Source: Armatimonadota bacterium (GTDB lineage Bacteria; Sysuimicrobiota; Sysuimicrobiia; Sysuimicrobiales; Sysuimicrobiaceae). From it: DNA of 60,067 bases. The notes below the pieces were generated by a model, which made no database searches, was not told the DNA's origin, and worked only from the letters and a program-made list of their open reading frames with translations. A program made the translations under genes and the position numbers. The stretch spans positions 1 to 60,067 of the forward strand of contig JANXCW010000012.1 of NCBI GenBank assembly GCA_025059775.1. Reading direction: 5' to 3'. This document shows, in pieces, positions 24,767 to 34,140 of the stretch. How positions within the stretch are numbered: position 1 is the stretch's first letter; every line of letters begins with the position of its first letter.

Positions 24767-26503
24767 ATGGCGGCCGCACTCGAACACACCGTGCACGAGG
24801 CCCACCGGGAGAGCTTCTGGACCCGGTACGTCTTCAGTCAGGACCACAAGGTCATCGGGATCCAGTACCTACTTACCTCCTTCGTGATGCTGTTCATCGG
24901 CGGAGCACTTGCCATGGCCATGCGGGTGAACCTGGCGTGGCCCCAGAGCGGCATCCTGCAGGCGGATCAGTACCTCGCGGCGGTGAGCATGCACGGCACC
25001 CTCATGGTCTTCTTCGTGCTCACCCCGGCCCTGCTCGGGGGGTTTGCCAACTTCCTCGTGCCCCTCAAGATCGGGGCCCGGGACATGGCCTTCCCCTTCA
25101 TCAACATGCTCTCGTACTGGGTATTCCTGCTCTCCGCCCTGGTGCTGCTTGCCAGCTTCTTCGTGCCGGGCGGACCCCTCAACGCCGGCTGGACCGCCTA
25201 CCCGCCCCTCAGCGCCCTCCCGCAGGCGGCACCGGGCTCAGGGCTCGGCCAGAGCCTGTGGCTCGTGTCCATCGCCATCTTCTGTGTCTCATCGCTCCTG
25301 GGCTCCCTGAACTACATCACCACCATCCTGGTGATGCGCACCCCCGGCATGCGTCTGGGACGGATGCCCCTCACCATCTGGGGGATCTTCCTCGCGGCCA
25401 TCCTGGCCCTGCTGACCTTTCCCGTGCTCATGGCGGCAGGAATCCTCCTGCTGTTCGACCGGCACGCGGGCACCAGCTTCTTCGTGCCCGCGGGGCTGGT
25501 GGTGGGCGGGGAGGTGATCCGGCACACGGGTGGGAATCCGCTCCTCTGGCAGCACCTCTTCTGGTTCTTCGGGCACCCAGAGGTCTACATCGTCATCCTG
25601 CCCCCCATGGGCATCGTCTCGGACGTCCTCGCCAACTTCGCCCGCAAGCCCATCTTCGGGTATCCCGCCATGGTGGGCTCCATGGTGGCCATCACGGTGT
25701 TGAGCTTCCTCGTTTGGGGCCACCACATGTTCGTGAGCGGGATGCATCCCCTGCTGGGCACGGGGTTCGCCATCACCACCCTCCTCATCGGGACCCCCAG
25801 CGCGGTGAAGACCTTCAACTGGCTGGTGACCCTGTGGCGAGGGAAGCTCTACTTCAGCACAGCCATGCTCTTCGCCCTGGGCTTTGTGAGCACCTTCGTG
25901 GCGGGCGGGCTCACGGGGATCTTCCTGGGCAACGCCGCCGTAGATATCCCGCTCCACGACACCTTCTTCGTCGTGGGACACTTCCACCTGGTGATGGGAG
26001 TGGCGGCTCTGTTCGGCATCTTCGCGGGAACCTACTTCTGGTTTCCGAAGATGTTCGGCCGGATGATGGACGAGCGGCTGGGCCGATGGCACTTCTGGCT
26101 CAGCATCCTGGGCGTGTACGGCACCTTCTTCCCCATGTACTACCTGGGGCTTGCGGGCATGCACCGCCGCATCTACAACTACCAGGCCTTTCCGTACCTG
26201 GCGAAGCTGCAGCCCGTGCAGGTCTTCATCACCCTGAGCGCCTTCCTCATCTTCATCGGGGGGTTAGTGTTCGCCTACAACCTGTTCGGAAGCCTTGTGA
26301 ACGGGCGCCGGGCGGACCGCAACCCCTGGCGGGCCACCACCCTGGAGTGGTACGCGGACAGTCCTCCGCCGCACGGGAACTGGCACGGAGAGGCCCCCCG
26401 GGTGTACCGGGGGCCATATGAGTACAGCGTACCGGGGGCACCGGAGGACTACCTCCCGCAGTGGCTGAGCCCCGTGGAGGCCGGCGTGGAGGTCAAGCAC
26501 TGA
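24767..26503 (+). CDS. coxA: Cytochrome c oxidase subunit I
   Basis: Catalytic subunit of 578 residues with about 12 helices. The heme a ligand H76 (SMHGTLM), the CuB/tyrosine segment GHPEVY (H270, E272, Y274), the GHHMF histidines and the HDTFFVVGHFHLVMG heme a3/heme a histidines are all there. The E in GHPEVY and D106 in ARDMAFP mark an A1-type enzyme with D- and K-channels. It reduces O2 to water and pumps protons. Its TGA stop overlaps the next ATG by one base. Confidence 0.97.
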   Translation: MAAALEHTVHEAHRESFWTRYVFSQDHKVIGIQYLLTSFVMLFIGGALAMAMRVNLAWPQSGILQADQYLAAVSMHGTLMVFFVLTPALLGGFANFLVPLKIGARDMAFPFINMLSYWVFLLSALVLLASFFVPGGPLNAGWTAYPPLSALPQAAPGSGLGQSLWLVSIAIFCVSSLLGSLNYITTILVMRTPGMRLGRMPLTIWGIFLAAILALLTFPVLMAAGILLLFDRHAGTSFFVPAGLVVGGEVIRHTGGNPLLWQHLFWFFGHPEVYIVILPPMGIVSDVLANFARKPIFGYPAMVGSMVAITVLSFLVWGHHMFVSGMHPLLGTGFAITTLLIGTPSAVKTFNWLVTLWRGKLYFSTAMLFALGFVSTFVAGGLTGIFLGNAAVDIPLHDTFFVVGHFHLVMGVAALFGIFAGTYFWFPKMFGRMMDERLGRWHFWLSILGVYGTFFPMYYLGLAGMHRRIYNYQAFPYLAKLQPVQVFITLSAFLIFIGGLVFAYNLFGSLVNGRRADRNPWRATTLEWYADSPPPHGNWHGEAPRVYRGPYEYSVPGAPEDYLPQWLSPVEAGVEVKH

Positions 26504-27111
26504 TGGCCGTCGCGGTCGAAAAACGCCCTCCGCCCCCGCAAGCCCCGCCACCCCGGGATGATCGCGGATGGGGCGGCCCTCCGCCCGCTCCCCGCGTCGC
26601 CACGCGGGTTGGCGTGTGGCTCCTGGTGGGAGCTGTGGCCATCTTCTTCCTGGGCCTCACCAGCGCTCTTCTCGCCCGGCGGGAGGGCCTGGAGTGGGGA
26701 CCGGTCCGAACGCCCGGCATCCTATGGGCGAGCACCGCGCTGATCCTCACCAGCAGCCTCCTGCTGGAACGGGCCCGGGCCGTGCTGCGCGGGGATCGGA
26801 GGCAGGCCTTCTACGGGAGGCTGCGGAGCTCCCTGGTCCTCGGGGTGGGGTTCCTCGCCGCACAGGCCGGCGCGTGGTGGAGCCTCCTGCACCGAGGGGT
26901 TCACCTGGCCACGAGCCCGCATGCGGCATACTTCTACCTCCTGACGGGGGCCCACGCCGTCCACCTCCTGGGGGGAGTGGCTTGGTTCGGGGCGTTGGTG
27001 CGGAATGCAAGGCGCGGACAGGTGGACCCGGAACGGGTGGGGGATTTCGCGGTGTACTGGCACTTCCTGGCAGGGCTTTGGGTGTACCTCTTTGCCGTCC
27101 TGTTCCTGTAA
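26503..27111 (+). CDS. Cytochrome c oxidase subunit III-like, short form
   Basis: Membrane protein of 202 residues with five helices; a Pro-rich cytoplasmic N-terminus (1-40) comes first. The C-terminal helices show the subunit III patterns AYFYLLTGAHAVHLLGGV and YWHFLAGLWVYLFAVLFL. It is the first of two tandem subunit III genes, so the oxidase may carry a split or doubled subunit III. The TGATG junction with coxA implies coupling. Confidence 0.88.
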   Translation: MAVAVEKRPPPPQAPPPRDDRGWGGPPPAPRVATRVGVWLLVGAVAIFFLGLTSALLARREGLEWGPVRTPGILWASTALILTSSLLLERARAVLRGDRRQAFYGRLRSSLVLGVGFLAAQAGAWWSLLHRGVHLATSPHAAYFYLLTGAHAVHLLGGVAWFGALVRNARRGQVDPERVGDFAVYWHFLAGLWVYLFAVLFL

Positions 27112-27123
27112 GGAGGTCGGACC

Positions 27124-28032
27124 GTGGCGGAAGCCGTGCGGACCCTAGAGCGCGTCGAAGCGGAGACCGTGGACGCCTGGGCGGGCGGGGTCTCGCCCTT
27201 CGGCATGAGCTGGGGGAAGTTCATGATGTGGATCTTCCTCCTCTCGGACGCCTTCACCTTCGGGGGGCTGCTCGTGGCCTACGGCGCGGTGCGGATGAGC
27301 GCCGGGGCCTGGCCCAATGCCGCGGAGATCTTCCGCATCGGGTTCGTGGGCACCATGACCTTCATCCTCATCTGCAGCAGCGCCACCATGGCGGTGGCGG
27401 TGCACGCGGCCCGTCGGGGAGACCGGCGCATCGCGGAGCGCTTCCTCCTGCTGACCATCCTCGGCGGCCTCACCTTCCTCGGGATGCAGGCGGTGGAGTG
27501 GACCCACTTCATCCAGGAAGGCGCACGGCTCTCCAGGAATCCATGGGGCATCCCGGCTTTCAGCGCCTCCTTCTTCATCATCACGGGGTTCCACGGCGGG
27601 CACGTGACCAGCGGGGTCCTCTACCTCTCCGCCGTGCTCCTCAAGACCCGGCGGGAGCGACGGCGGTTGGAGGCCTGGGAGCGGACAGTGCGGGACCAAG
27701 CCGGCCGGCGCATCGATCCCGGGGCCCGGGTGCGACTCCTGCACCTCCCGCAGCGACCGGAGCTGGTGGTGGAGCAGGTCCACCCGCAGTGGGGGAAGGT
27801 GGTGGTGCTGGTCCCGGAGAAGGGTCCGAACGCCGCGGACATGGTCCCCGTGGAGTGGGTGGAGGTGGTGGAGGAGGCTCCCCCTGCGCCCGTCCCCGTG
27901 GACCCGGTGGCCCACGCGGAACGCATCGAGAACGCGGGGCTCTACTGGCACTTCGTGGACCTTGTGTGGGTGTTCGTGTTCACCCTCATGTACCTGATCC
28001 CGCCCGCGGTTCCCGCGGCCATCCCGCACTAG
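27124..28032 (+). CDS. Cytochrome c oxidase subunit III-like, with inserted domain
   Basis: Second subunit III gene, 302 residues. Four helices (about 31-53, 68-90, 100-122, 143-172) include [20 protein letters not shown] soluble, probably beta-rich insertion of about 95 residues (172-268) precedes the last helix, [20 protein letters not shown]. Normal bacterial subunit III has only a short loop here, so the insertion is unusual. GTG 27124 follows TAAGGAGGTC. It may interact with a partner on the membrane surface; function unknown. Confidence 0.87.
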   Translation: MAEAVRTLERVEAETVDAWAGGVSPFGMSWGKFMMWIFLLSDAFTFGGLLVAYGAVRMSAGAWPNAAEIFRIGFVGTMTFILICSSATMAVAVHAARRGDRRIAERFLLLTILGGLTFLGMQAVEWTHFIQEGARLSRNPWGIPAFSASFFIITGFHGGHVTSGVLYLSAVLLKTRRERRRLEAWERTVRDQAGRRIDPGARVRLLHLPQRPELVVEQVHPQWGKVVVLVPEKGPNAADMVPVEWVEVVEEAPPAPVPVDPVAHAERIENAGLYWHFVDLVWVFVFTLMYLIPPAVPAAIPH

Positions 28033-28044
28033 GAGGGGAGGATC

Positions 28045-28332
28045 ATGGAGGAACGCCACACCGGGCACGGATACGCCCTCTACGGGGTCACCTGGTTCTG
28101 GCTGCTGGTGGTCACCGTGGCGGAGATCTGGATCACCCTGATTCACCTCCCCCGCCCCGTGCTGATCACGGGGCTCGTGGGCATGGCCATCCTCAAGGCA
28201 GCCCTCATCATGGCCTACTTCATGCACCTCCGGTACGAGCGTCCCGTGGTGGCGGCCATCTTCAGCATCCCCATCGCCATCCTCCTCGTGGCCCTGTTCG
28301 CGGTGGTGGGCATGGACGCTCTCGCCTTCTAG
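28045..28332 (+). CDS. coxD: Cytochrome c oxidase subunit IV-like
   Basis: A 95-residue protein with three helices and the family segment KAALIMAYFMHLRYE. This matches the small COX4_pro/CyoD-like subunit IV, which aids oxidase assembly or stability. ATG 28045 follows GGAGGGGAGG. Last recognisable oxidase subunit in the operon; heme a synthases CtaA/CtaB and Sco are not in this window. Confidence 0.9.
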   Translation: MEERHTGHGYALYGVTWFWLLVVTVAEIWITLIHLPRPVLITGLVGMAILKAALIMAYFMHLRYERPVVAAIFSIPIAILLVALFAVVGMDALAF

Positions 28333-28338
28333 GAATGG

Positions 28339-28878
28339 GTGAAGCGGCTCCCTCCTCAGGTCGTCCGCATTCCCCAATTCCGGATCCGGTGGGTGCTCCT
28401 CTTTGGAGCCCTCGCTTTCCTCACGTTGGCGCTCTGGCCGGTTCCCGCGCTCCTCGTCCAGGATCTCGACGAACCGGGAGTGGTGGGGATCTTCCCGCTG
28501 AGGCCTGGTGAGATCCTTTCCCTCCGCTACCGCCACTCCCGCTACGGCGGATGGGTGTGGGAGCACTTCCAGGCAGGCGCGAACGGACTCGTGCTCACCG
28601 GACTGGAAGCCGAGCAAGAGGCCGCCCTGGAGTACTACGGGCTTCCACAGCGGATCCGGTATCGGGCAGGCCGGGCGGCCATCGAAGGCCTGAGGGTGTC
28701 TGTGGGCGAGGTGGTGGTGCGCGCCACTTCCCTGGGAGAGCGGACGCTGGTGGTAGGCGGTCGAGCCATTCCCCTGGCGGCCGGCCGGGAGGGACACCGG
28801 ATTCAGCTCCGGGTTGTGTCCCTCCCCCGGCTGCGGCTAGCCTGGAACCGGTTCCAGGTCCGCGGGAAGGAACGATGA
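28339..28878 (+). CDS. DUF1850 protein
   Basis: A 179-residue protein with one N-terminal membrane segment (about 18-38) and an extracytoplasmic beta-rich domain. DUF1850 proteins are usually encoded next to fused TRAP-TAXI transporters, as here. The motifs LRYRHSRYGGWVWEHF and LEAEQEAALEYYGLP fit the family. GTG at 28339 lies six bases after coxD, so it appears co-transcribed with the oxidase. Its TGA overlaps the TRAP gene start (ATGA). Role unknown; probably accessory to the transporter. Confidence 0.85.
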   Translation: MKRLPPQVVRIPQFRIRWVLLFGALAFLTLALWPVPALLVQDLDEPGVVGIFPLRPGEILSLRYRHSRYGGWVWEHFQAGANGLVLTGLEAEQEAALEYYGLPQRIRYRAGRAAIEGLRVSVGEVVVRATSLGERTLVVGGRAIPLAAGREGHRIQLRVVSLPRLRLAWNRFQVRGKER

Positions 28879-31097
28879 CCGGGATGCAAGCCCCAGAGGC
28901 ACCGCGGCTCGAGGTGGAGGAGCTCCTCGAGCGGTTCGAGGGGGCTACCCGAAAGCTGGGGGGACCCACGGGGTGGCTGGTGACGCTCCTGGCCCTCGTC
29001 GGTTCCCTCTACCACCTGTGGGCCGCCCAGGCTCCCTACATCCGCCAACTGCATCTCACCCGCCACCTGTTGCTGGTCCTGGTGCTCACCTTTCTGCTGT
29101 ATCCGGGGTGGAAGGGTGCACGACGTGGCGTGCACCCCGTGGACTGGCTCCTGGTGATCCTCTCCATCCTGGGGCTGGGGTGGGTGTTCTGGGACTTCGA
29201 GCGCTTCGTGTACCGTCAGGTGGTCCCCAACGTCTACGATCTCCTCTTCGGCACCCTCACCCTCCTCGCGGTCCTGGAGGCCACCCGGCGGACCACGGGC
29301 TGGCCGCTCGTGGTCCTCGCGGTGGCCTTCCTCCTCTACGCCTTCTACGGCTCCCTTCTCCCGGAACCGTGGACCCACCGAGGCTACGACCTCCACCGGG
29401 TGATCGGCCACCTATACGTGGGACTGGAGGGGATCTTCGGAGTCCCCCTGGACGTCTCCGCGAGCTTCATCATCCTGTTCACCCTCTACGGATCGTTCCT
29501 CGAGCAATCGGGGGCCGGGAAGTACTTCGTGGACCTGGCCTTCGCCCTCATGGGGCGACGCCGCGCGGGAGCGGGACAGGCGGTGACGGTGGCCTCCTTC
29601 CTCCTGGGCGGGCCCTCCGGAAGCGGGGTGGCCACCACGGTGACCGTGGGCGCCATCGCATACCCCCTGCTGCGCCGCAGCGGCTACGATCCGGAGTCCG
29701 CGGGAGGACTGCTGTCCGCGGGCGGCATCGGCGCCGTGATCTCCCCGCCCATCCTGGGGGCCGCGGCCTTCCTCATCGCGGAGATCCTGAAGATCTCTTA
29801 CCTGCAGGTGATGGTGCTCGCCATCGTCCCCACGCTGCTGTACTACTTCTCCATCCTCCTCATGATCGAGCTGGACGTCCGACGGTTCGGCCTCCGGCAG
29901 GTGGAGATCCCTTCAGAGAACCCCTGGCGGCTAGCGGGCCGCTACTGGTACCTGCTGGCCTCCCTGATTTTGATCCCCCTCTTCATGGTGCGGGGATTCA
30001 CCGCCATCGCCGCGGTATTCTGGTGCATCGTGACCACGGCCCTCACCAGCCTCCTCCGCCCCGAGACCGCCCTGGTGGCCGTGCGGCGTGCCCCGGGCGC
30101 GCGGGCTTGGCCGGTGGGGATCCGCCGGCTCGTGGGGGGAACCCTGGGGGCTGCCCTGGCCCTCCTCCTCACCCCGGCCATCCGGAACCTCCTGGCCCTG
30201 CCCTCGTTCCTCCCGGCGGCGGCCCTGTGTGCGGCACTCGGTGCGGCGCTTGGGGCCGCCGCGGAGCGGGCGTGGAGGGAACCGTATACGGGTCCTCCCT
30301 TGCGGCTCCAAGAACCCGGCTTCCGGGGGCTGGGGGCGTGGGAGGTGGGTGGCGCCCCTCTGGTGGCCGCCCTCGTGAACGGCACCAAGCAGGTGCTCAC
30401 CGTGGCCGTGACCTGCGCGGTAGCAGGAATCATCGTGGGGGTCATCACCCTCACAGGGCTGGGGCTGAAGCTCTCGGGCATCATCGTGGACCTGGCCCAG
30501 GGTCAGTTGCTGCTCACCCTCCTCTATGCGGGGATTGCTCTGTGGATCCTGGGACTTGCCCTGCCCATCACCGCCACGTACATCATCGCCGCGGCCATCA
30601 TCGCCCCTGCCCTCATCCGTCTGGGGGTGCACGAGCTGGCGGCCCACATGTTCATCTTTTACTACGCCATCCTTTCCGAGGTTTCCCCGCCCGTGGGACT
30701 GAGTCCGCTCGCGGCCTCTGCCCTCACGGGCGGAAACGCCTTCCGGACCATGCTCATGGCGTGGAAGTACACCCTACCCGCCTTCGTGGTTCCCCTCATG
30801 TTCACCGTGCACCCGGAGGGGATGGGCCTGCTGCTCCATGCCCCCTGGGAGGTCGCCGCAAAGGTGATCCTCACCTCCCTCCTGGGGCTCGTGAGCCTCA
30901 GCGCCGCGGTGAACGGATGGCTCCTGCGCCGGACCACCTGGCCGGAGCGGGTGGTCCTCACCCTGTGCGGCTTGCTGCTCATCTATCCGGCCACCGCCCT
31001 GGATCTGGTGGCAGCGGGGGGCTTTGGGGCCGTGACCCTGCTCCAGTGGTTCACCCGGCCGCAGCCCGCCCCTGAACGGGGCGTTTCGCATCCCTAA
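28875..31097 (+). CDS. Fused TRAP transporter permease (DctQ-M, TAXI type)
   Basis: Membrane protein of 740 residues with roughly 17-19 helices: an N-terminal small-subunit-like part (to about 180) fused to the large TRAP permease. Typical stretches are ASFLLGGPSGSGVATTVTVG, LSAGGIGAVISPPILGAAAF, LPITATYIIAAAIIAPALI and LSEVSPPVGLSPLAAS. Such systems take up organic acids or glutamate-like solutes with sodium or protons and need a periplasmic TAXI binding protein. None is encoded beside it. ATG 28875 overlaps the DUF1850 stop. Confidence 0.93.
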   Translation: MTGMQAPEAPRLEVEELLERFEGATRKLGGPTGWLVTLLALVGSLYHLWAAQAPYIRQLHLTRHLLLVLVLTFLLYPGWKGARRGVHPVDWLLVILSILGLGWVFWDFERFVYRQVVPNVYDLLFGTLTLLAVLEATRRTTGWPLVVLAVAFLLYAFYGSLLPEPWTHRGYDLHRVIGHLYVGLEGIFGVPLDVSASFIILFTLYGSFLEQSGAGKYFVDLAFALMGRRRAGAGQAVTVASFLLGGPSGSGVATTVTVGAIAYPLLRRSGYDPESAGGLLSAGGIGAVISPPILGAAAFLIAEILKISYLQVMVLAIVPTLLYYFSILLMIELDVRRFGLRQVEIPSENPWRLAGRYWYLLASLILIPLFMVRGFTAIAAVFWCIVTTALTSLLRPETALVAVRRAPGARAWPVGIRRLVGGTLGAALALLLTPAIRNLLALPSFLPAAALCAALGAALGAAAERAWREPYTGPPLRLQEPGFRGLGAWEVGGAPLVAALVNGTKQVLTVAVTCAVAGIIVGVITLTGLGLKLSGIIVDLAQGQLLLTLLYAGIALWILGLALPITATYIIAAAIIAPALIRLGVHELAAHMFIFYYAILSEVSPPVGLSPLAASALTGGNAFRTMLMAWKYTLPAFVVPLMFTVHPEGMGLLLHAPWEVAAKVILTSLLGLVSLSAAVNGWLLRRTTWPERVVLTLCGLLLIYPATALDLVAAGGFGAVTLLQWFTRPQPAPERGVSHP

Positions 31098-31120
31098 ACG
31101 GAGGAGAGGAGGCGAGCACC

Positions 31121-31402
31121 GTGGAAGAGGACCTGAGCCCCTTGGCTCCCCTGGAATTCGCCGCCGCCTCGGAGGTGGTGGCGTGGTGCGCGGAGCTCCT
31201 CGTGCACAAAGCCCGCCTTCACCTGGGCCTCTATCCGGATAAGGGCCCGACGGATCCGGACCAGGCCCGGCTCGCCATGGACGCCGCGAGCGCCCTGGTG
31301 GAGCTCCTTCAGGGGAAACTTCCCGGGGAAACCCTTGGGGAACTCCTGATGCACATCGCGGACCTGCGCCTCCGCTATCTGCAGCTCCAGCAGCCCCGTT
31401 AG
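31121..31402 (+). CDS. DUF1844 small protein
   Basis: A 93-residue, mostly helical protein with the DUF1844 layout: an initial helix, HLGLYPDKGPTDPDQARLAM, a short linker LLQGKLPGETLGEL, and the ending DLRLRYLQLQ. The family is widespread next to unrelated genes and has no known function. GTG 31121 is preceded by GGAGGAGAGGAGG, 23 bases after the TRAP gene. Confidence 0.75.
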   Translation: MEEDLSPLAPLEFAAASEVVAWCAELLVHKARLHLGLYPDKGPTDPDQARLAMDAASALVELLQGKLPGETLGELLMHIADLRLRYLQLQQPR

Positions 31403-31409
31403 CCGGAGG

Positions 31410-31832
31410 TCAGTGCTCGGAGGGGAGGAAGATGGCCCGCCCCTTCCCGTCCGCGAAGACCCGAACCGTAATCTGATGCTCTCCTGGCGGGAGGTACGGG
31501 GCCTCTAGGATGAGGGCCCCTGTGTCCACGGAACCGATTAGGCCCGTGCCGTTGCGCAGGATCGTGTAGCCCCGGGAGGTGTCGAACTGGTAGGGGACGA
31601 AGACCACTTCCTCGGCCAATAGACCGCGGGCGGCGAGGTCGTGGAGCAGCCCATCGATGCGCTCGCACGTGGACCACCCGTAGCTGTCCGCGGAGATGAT
31701 CACCGCGGCCTGTTCTTCGCCCCGCCAGACCCGAACGCACCCCACTAGGCCGTGACGGGCGATCAGGGACTCGGCCTCCTCCACATCCTCGGGCTTGATG
31801 GGCACCTCATCGCACCAGTAGTAGATCCCCAT
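31410..31832 (-). CDS. Conserved-looking hypothetical protein
   Basis: A 140-residue soluble protein that I do not recognise. It begins [16 protein letters not shown] and ends [17 protein letters not shown]. No signal peptide or membrane segment is seen. ATG 31832 has a good GGGAGGTC site. Base composition matches the neighbours. It is convergent with the DUF1844 gene (7-base gap) and divergent from yyaL. Confidence 0.7.
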   Translation of the reverse strand: MGIYYWCDEVPIKPEDVEEAESLIARHGLVGCVRVWRGEEQAAVIISADSYGWSTCERIDGLLHDLAARGLLAEEVVFVPYQFDTSRGYTILRNGTGLIGSVDTGALILEAPYLPPGEHQITVRVFADGKGRAIFLPSEH

Positions 31833-32003
31833 GGCCGACCTCCCATTCAGGGTTTTGCATCGATATGCACCCTCCCTGCCTTCCCATTTAGTACGCCGTG
31901 GACAACCCCCTGTCCCTCCTTAGATTTCGAGAAATGTGTCCCCGGAATCCGAATGCAGAGAATTCTGAAGCAGATCCCTGTGGTTCTCACCGGCGCGTGC
32001 GGG

Positions 32004-32009
32004 TACAAT
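32004..32009 (+). promoter_or_regulatory. yyaL -10 box, leaderless promoter
   Basis: TACAAT at 32004-32009, exactly six bases before the ATG at 32016, with no ribosome site in between. Transcription would start at or next to the ATG. The same TANNAT-to-start spacing is seen upstream of lysS (5 bases) and marR (6 bases). Confidence 0.6.
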
Positions 32010-32015
32010 AGGCAC

Positions 32016-34085
32016 ATGGTGAATCGGTTGATCCATGTCAAAAGTCCCTACCTGCGGGCTGCGGCGCACCAGCCCGTGGACTGGTACCCGTGGTGCGAGG
32101 AGGCCTTCGAGCGTGCGCGTCGGGAGGACAAGCCCATCCTGCTGGACATCGGGGCCGCGTGGTGTCACTGGTGCCACGTGATGGACCATGAGTCCTACGA
32201 GGATCCGGAGGTGGCCGGGATCATCAACGCGCACTTCGTCCCCATCAAGGTGGATCGGGACGAGCGGCCGGACCTCGACGTTCGGTTCCAGAACGCCGTC
32301 AGCGCCCTTACCGGACAGAGCGGCTGGCCCCTCACCGCTTTCCTCACCCCGGAGGGGCAGGTCTTCTACGGCGGCACCTATTTCCCCAAGGAAGACCGCT
32401 ACGGACTCCCGGGGCTGAAGCGGATCCTGCAGGGCGTGGCGGAGACGTACCGGAAGGAGCGGGACCGCACCGTGGAGTCCGCCAAACGCCTCGTGGAGGA
32501 CCTGCGCCGGGCGCAGACCGCCACGGGCCGTGCGCCGCTCTCCTGGGACCTCGTGGACCGGTGCCTGGATGAGGCGAGCCGGGCCTTTGACGTCCGGTAC
32601 GGCGGATTCGGGTCCGCTCCCAAGTTCCCGCATGCACCGGTTCTGGATCTCCTGCTGCACCTGTGGTGGTACCGGCGGGAGGGCTGGATGGAGGTGGTAG
32701 TGACCCGCACCCTGGAGGCCATGGCCCGGGGCGGGATGCGGGACCAGCTGGGCGGTGGCTTCCACCGGTACAGCACGGATGCCCGCTGGTGCGTGCCGCA
32801 CTTCGAGAAGATGCTCTACGACAACGCGGCCCTGCTCAGCACCTACGCCCGGGCTGCGGCAGCCCTGGAACATGTGGGGTTCCGGGAGGTGGCGCTGGAT
32901 ACGGCAGAGTTCCTGCTGGAAGTCCTCCAGGATCCGCACGGTGGCTTCGGTGCCAGCCAGGACGCGGACGTGGGCCCCGGGGACGACGGCGACTACTTCA
33001 CCTGGACCCTGGAGGAGGCGGCCGCGGTCCTGGATCCGGAGGAGATGCAGGTGGTGCGGCTCCGGTTCGATCTCGAGGAGGCCGGGGAGATGCGGCACGA
33101 TCCCCGCCGCAACGTGCTGTGGATCGCCCGGGACATCCCGGAGATCGCCCGCGAGCTGCGTCTGGAACCCGGGCGCGTGGACGCCCTTTTGCGCAGCGCG
33201 AGGGAGAAGCTGCGGCGCGCCCGAGCGCGGCGGCCCGCGCCTGCCGTGGATCGTACCCTCTACGCCGGCTGGAACGGGATGGCCATCCAGGCCCTCTTCC
33301 TCGCCCACCAGATGCTCGGGGAAGCACGGTTCGTGCAGGCGGCCCTGCGGGCCCTCCGGCGATTCCTCCGGGAGGGGTACCGAGAGGAGAGCGGATTCCC
33401 GCACGCCCTCCACGATCCCGCGGGCCCCCGCACCCTGGACGACCAGGTGCACCTGGGCCGGGCGCTGGTGGCGGCATACCAGTACACCGCGGAAGCTGAC
33501 CTCCTGCGCGTCGCACAGGCGATTGCGGATCTGCTGGACCGGGCGTACTGGGATCCCGTGGAGGGCGGCTACTTTGACGTTCCCAGCGACGCTTCTCGCG
33601 ATCCCGCCCTCTCTGTCCCCTACAAGCCCCTACAGGACGCTCCCACACCCGGCGGCAACGCCGCCGCGGCCTTGTTCCTGCAGGACCTCGCGACCCTCAC
33701 GGGGGAAGCCCGGTACCGGGAACGGGCCCAGGAGGTACTGGAGGTGTTCGCCCGCCCTGCCTCCGCTCACGGCTATTTCGCGGCCACCTACAGCTTAGCG
33801 CTCAGCCGCCATCTCCAGCCCGGTGCCCACGTGGTAATCGTAGGGGACCGCGAGGACCCCCAGGTCCAGGAGTTGTTCGAGGCCGCGTGGCACACCTTCC
33901 ACCCCGACAAACTCGTAAGCCGGCACGCGCCGGGCGAAGACCTGCCCCCGCCGGTCCGGCCCATGGCGAAGCATGCAGGCAGCAGGACCGCGGCCTTCGT
34001 GTGCGTGGGGCACGCCTGCCGGCCGCCCACCTTCGACCTCCAATCCCTCCAACGGACGCTCCTGGAACTGAAAGCAGCGTCCTGA
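32016..34085 (+). CDS. YyaL-type DUF255 thioredoxin/AGE-like protein
   Basis: A 689-residue protein of the YyaL/spermatogenesis-associated 20 family. An N-terminal thioredoxin-like domain (about 1-165) carries the CHWC motif in [15 protein letters not shown]. An (alpha/alpha)6-barrel like N-acylglucosamine epimerase follows, with [20 protein letters not shown] and [11 protein letters not shown]. The enzymatic role is unknown; a thiol-linked or nucleotide-sugar role has been suggested for relatives. Start ATG 32016 is chosen from homology ([21 protein letters not shown] begins the conserved region). Monocistronic by context. Confidence 0.92.
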   Translation: MVNRLIHVKSPYLRAAAHQPVDWYPWCEEAFERARREDKPILLDIGAAWCHWCHVMDHESYEDPEVAGIINAHFVPIKVDRDERPDLDVRFQNAVSALTGQSGWPLTAFLTPEGQVFYGGTYFPKEDRYGLPGLKRILQGVAETYRKERDRTVESAKRLVEDLRRAQTATGRAPLSWDLVDRCLDEASRAFDVRYGGFGSAPKFPHAPVLDLLLHLWWYRREGWMEVVVTRTLEAMARGGMRDQLGGGFHRYSTDARWCVPHFEKMLYDNAALLSTYARAAAALEHVGFREVALDTAEFLLEVLQDPHGGFGASQDADVGPGDDGDYFTWTLEEAAAVLDPEEMQVVRLRFDLEEAGEMRHDPRRNVLWIARDIPEIARELRLEPGRVDALLRSAREKLRRARARRPAPAVDRTLYAGWNGMAIQALFLAHQMLGEARFVQAALRALRRFLREGYREESGFPHALHDPAGPRTLDDQVHLGRALVAAYQYTAEADLLRVAQAIADLLDRAYWDPVEGGYFDVPSDASRDPALSVPYKPLQDAPTPGGNAAAALFLQDLATLTGEARYRERAQEVLEVFARPASAHGYFAATYSLALSRHLQPGAHVVIVGDREDPQVQELFEAAWHTFHPDKLVSRHAPGEDLPPPVRPMAKHAGSRTAAFVCVGHACRPPTFDLQSLQRTLLELKAAS

Positions 34086-34140
34086 CGCCTCCTGTGGCCG
34101 TGACGGTTCCGTTGCGAAGGGGGCGCAAGCTGGTGCCCTG

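Noticed and set aside
31840-31860. GCAT-CGAT-ATGC as an operator
   Set aside because: Arms are only 4 bp and the centre is not symmetric; such sequences arise by chance.
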